A stretch of DNA of 64,000 bases from contig NW_003314279.1 in the NCBI RefSeq assembly GCF_000143415.4, positions 1,288,091 to 1,352,090 on the forward strand, written 5' to 3'. A model generated the notes under the pieces. The model ran no database searches, was not told the origin of the DNA, and worked only from the letters and a program-made list of their open reading frames with translations. A program made the translations under genes and the position numbers. Positions 63,911 to 64,000 of this stretch are shown piece after piece. The DNA is from Selaginella moellendorffii (lineage: Eukaryota; Streptophyta; Lycopodiopsida; Selaginellales; Selaginellaceae). Within the stretch, counting starts at the first letter, position 1; every line of letters begins with the position of its first letter.

Positions 63911-64000
63911 TATATGAGGGTTTTTGTCAAGCTAGTGCAAGATAGAGTATTGTAGCGCACCTTATCTCTCTCCCCTTAAGCCAACTGGAAAAGGGGCAAT

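Overview
The window looks like nuclear DNA of a lycophyte, most likely a Selaginella such as S. moellendorffii; this is inferred from content, not from a database match. Plant-only genes (NIN-like RWP-RK factor, phosphoenolpyruvate/phosphate translocator, RGP-type UDP-arabinose mutase, purple acid phosphatase) sit beside genes for motile flagella (CFAP20, EFHC/RIB72-like), so this is a land plant with swimming sperm. Introns are mostly very short (about 45-80 nt). Intronless PPR genes built from 31-residue S-type repeats are abundant.

Layout. 1-5756: 3' end of an RGP gene, a plastid-type DnaJ, a P-class PPR gene, a tRNA-Ser(AGA), and a DUF455 ferritin-like gene with an in-frame stop. 5958-11968: PPR cluster A, three genes in alternating orientation. 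12010-14178: divergent promoter and a purple acid phosphatase. 15698-16124: a small secreted KP4-like gene that appears frame-disrupted. 17180-18250: a wrecked PPR pseudogene. 18352-23470: an HSP20-like gene whose intron donor was hit by a 3.8 kb PIF/Harbinger element. 23470-32340: AT-rich repeat desert with a decayed Ty3/gypsy element and one intact, very AT-rich secreted B-lectin ORF.

32343-56406 is gene-dense. It holds CFAP20 and EFHC head to head, a tweety-like membrane protein, the PPT transporter, PPR cluster B (again three alternating genes), an LRR protein, a type II glycosyltransferase, a NIN-like protein and a SURP-domain splicing factor. 56407-64000 is a second repeat-rich desert with a decayed chromodomain-carrying Ty3/gypsy element on the minus strand, a tandem repeat of E/K-rich coding character, and a repeat family shared with 24.9-25.3 kb.

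Themes. The PPR proteins presumably serve organelle RNA processing or editing, but the cluster members that reach the E region stop inside the first E-like motif, so any editing would need a DYW partner in trans. The two flagellar genes share a 415-bp gap between start codons. Several unrelated gene pairs have start codons only 65-125 bp apart, implying bidirectional promoters. All exon joins were read by eye from GT/AG sites and family conservation, and the ends of spliced genes are the least certain parts.
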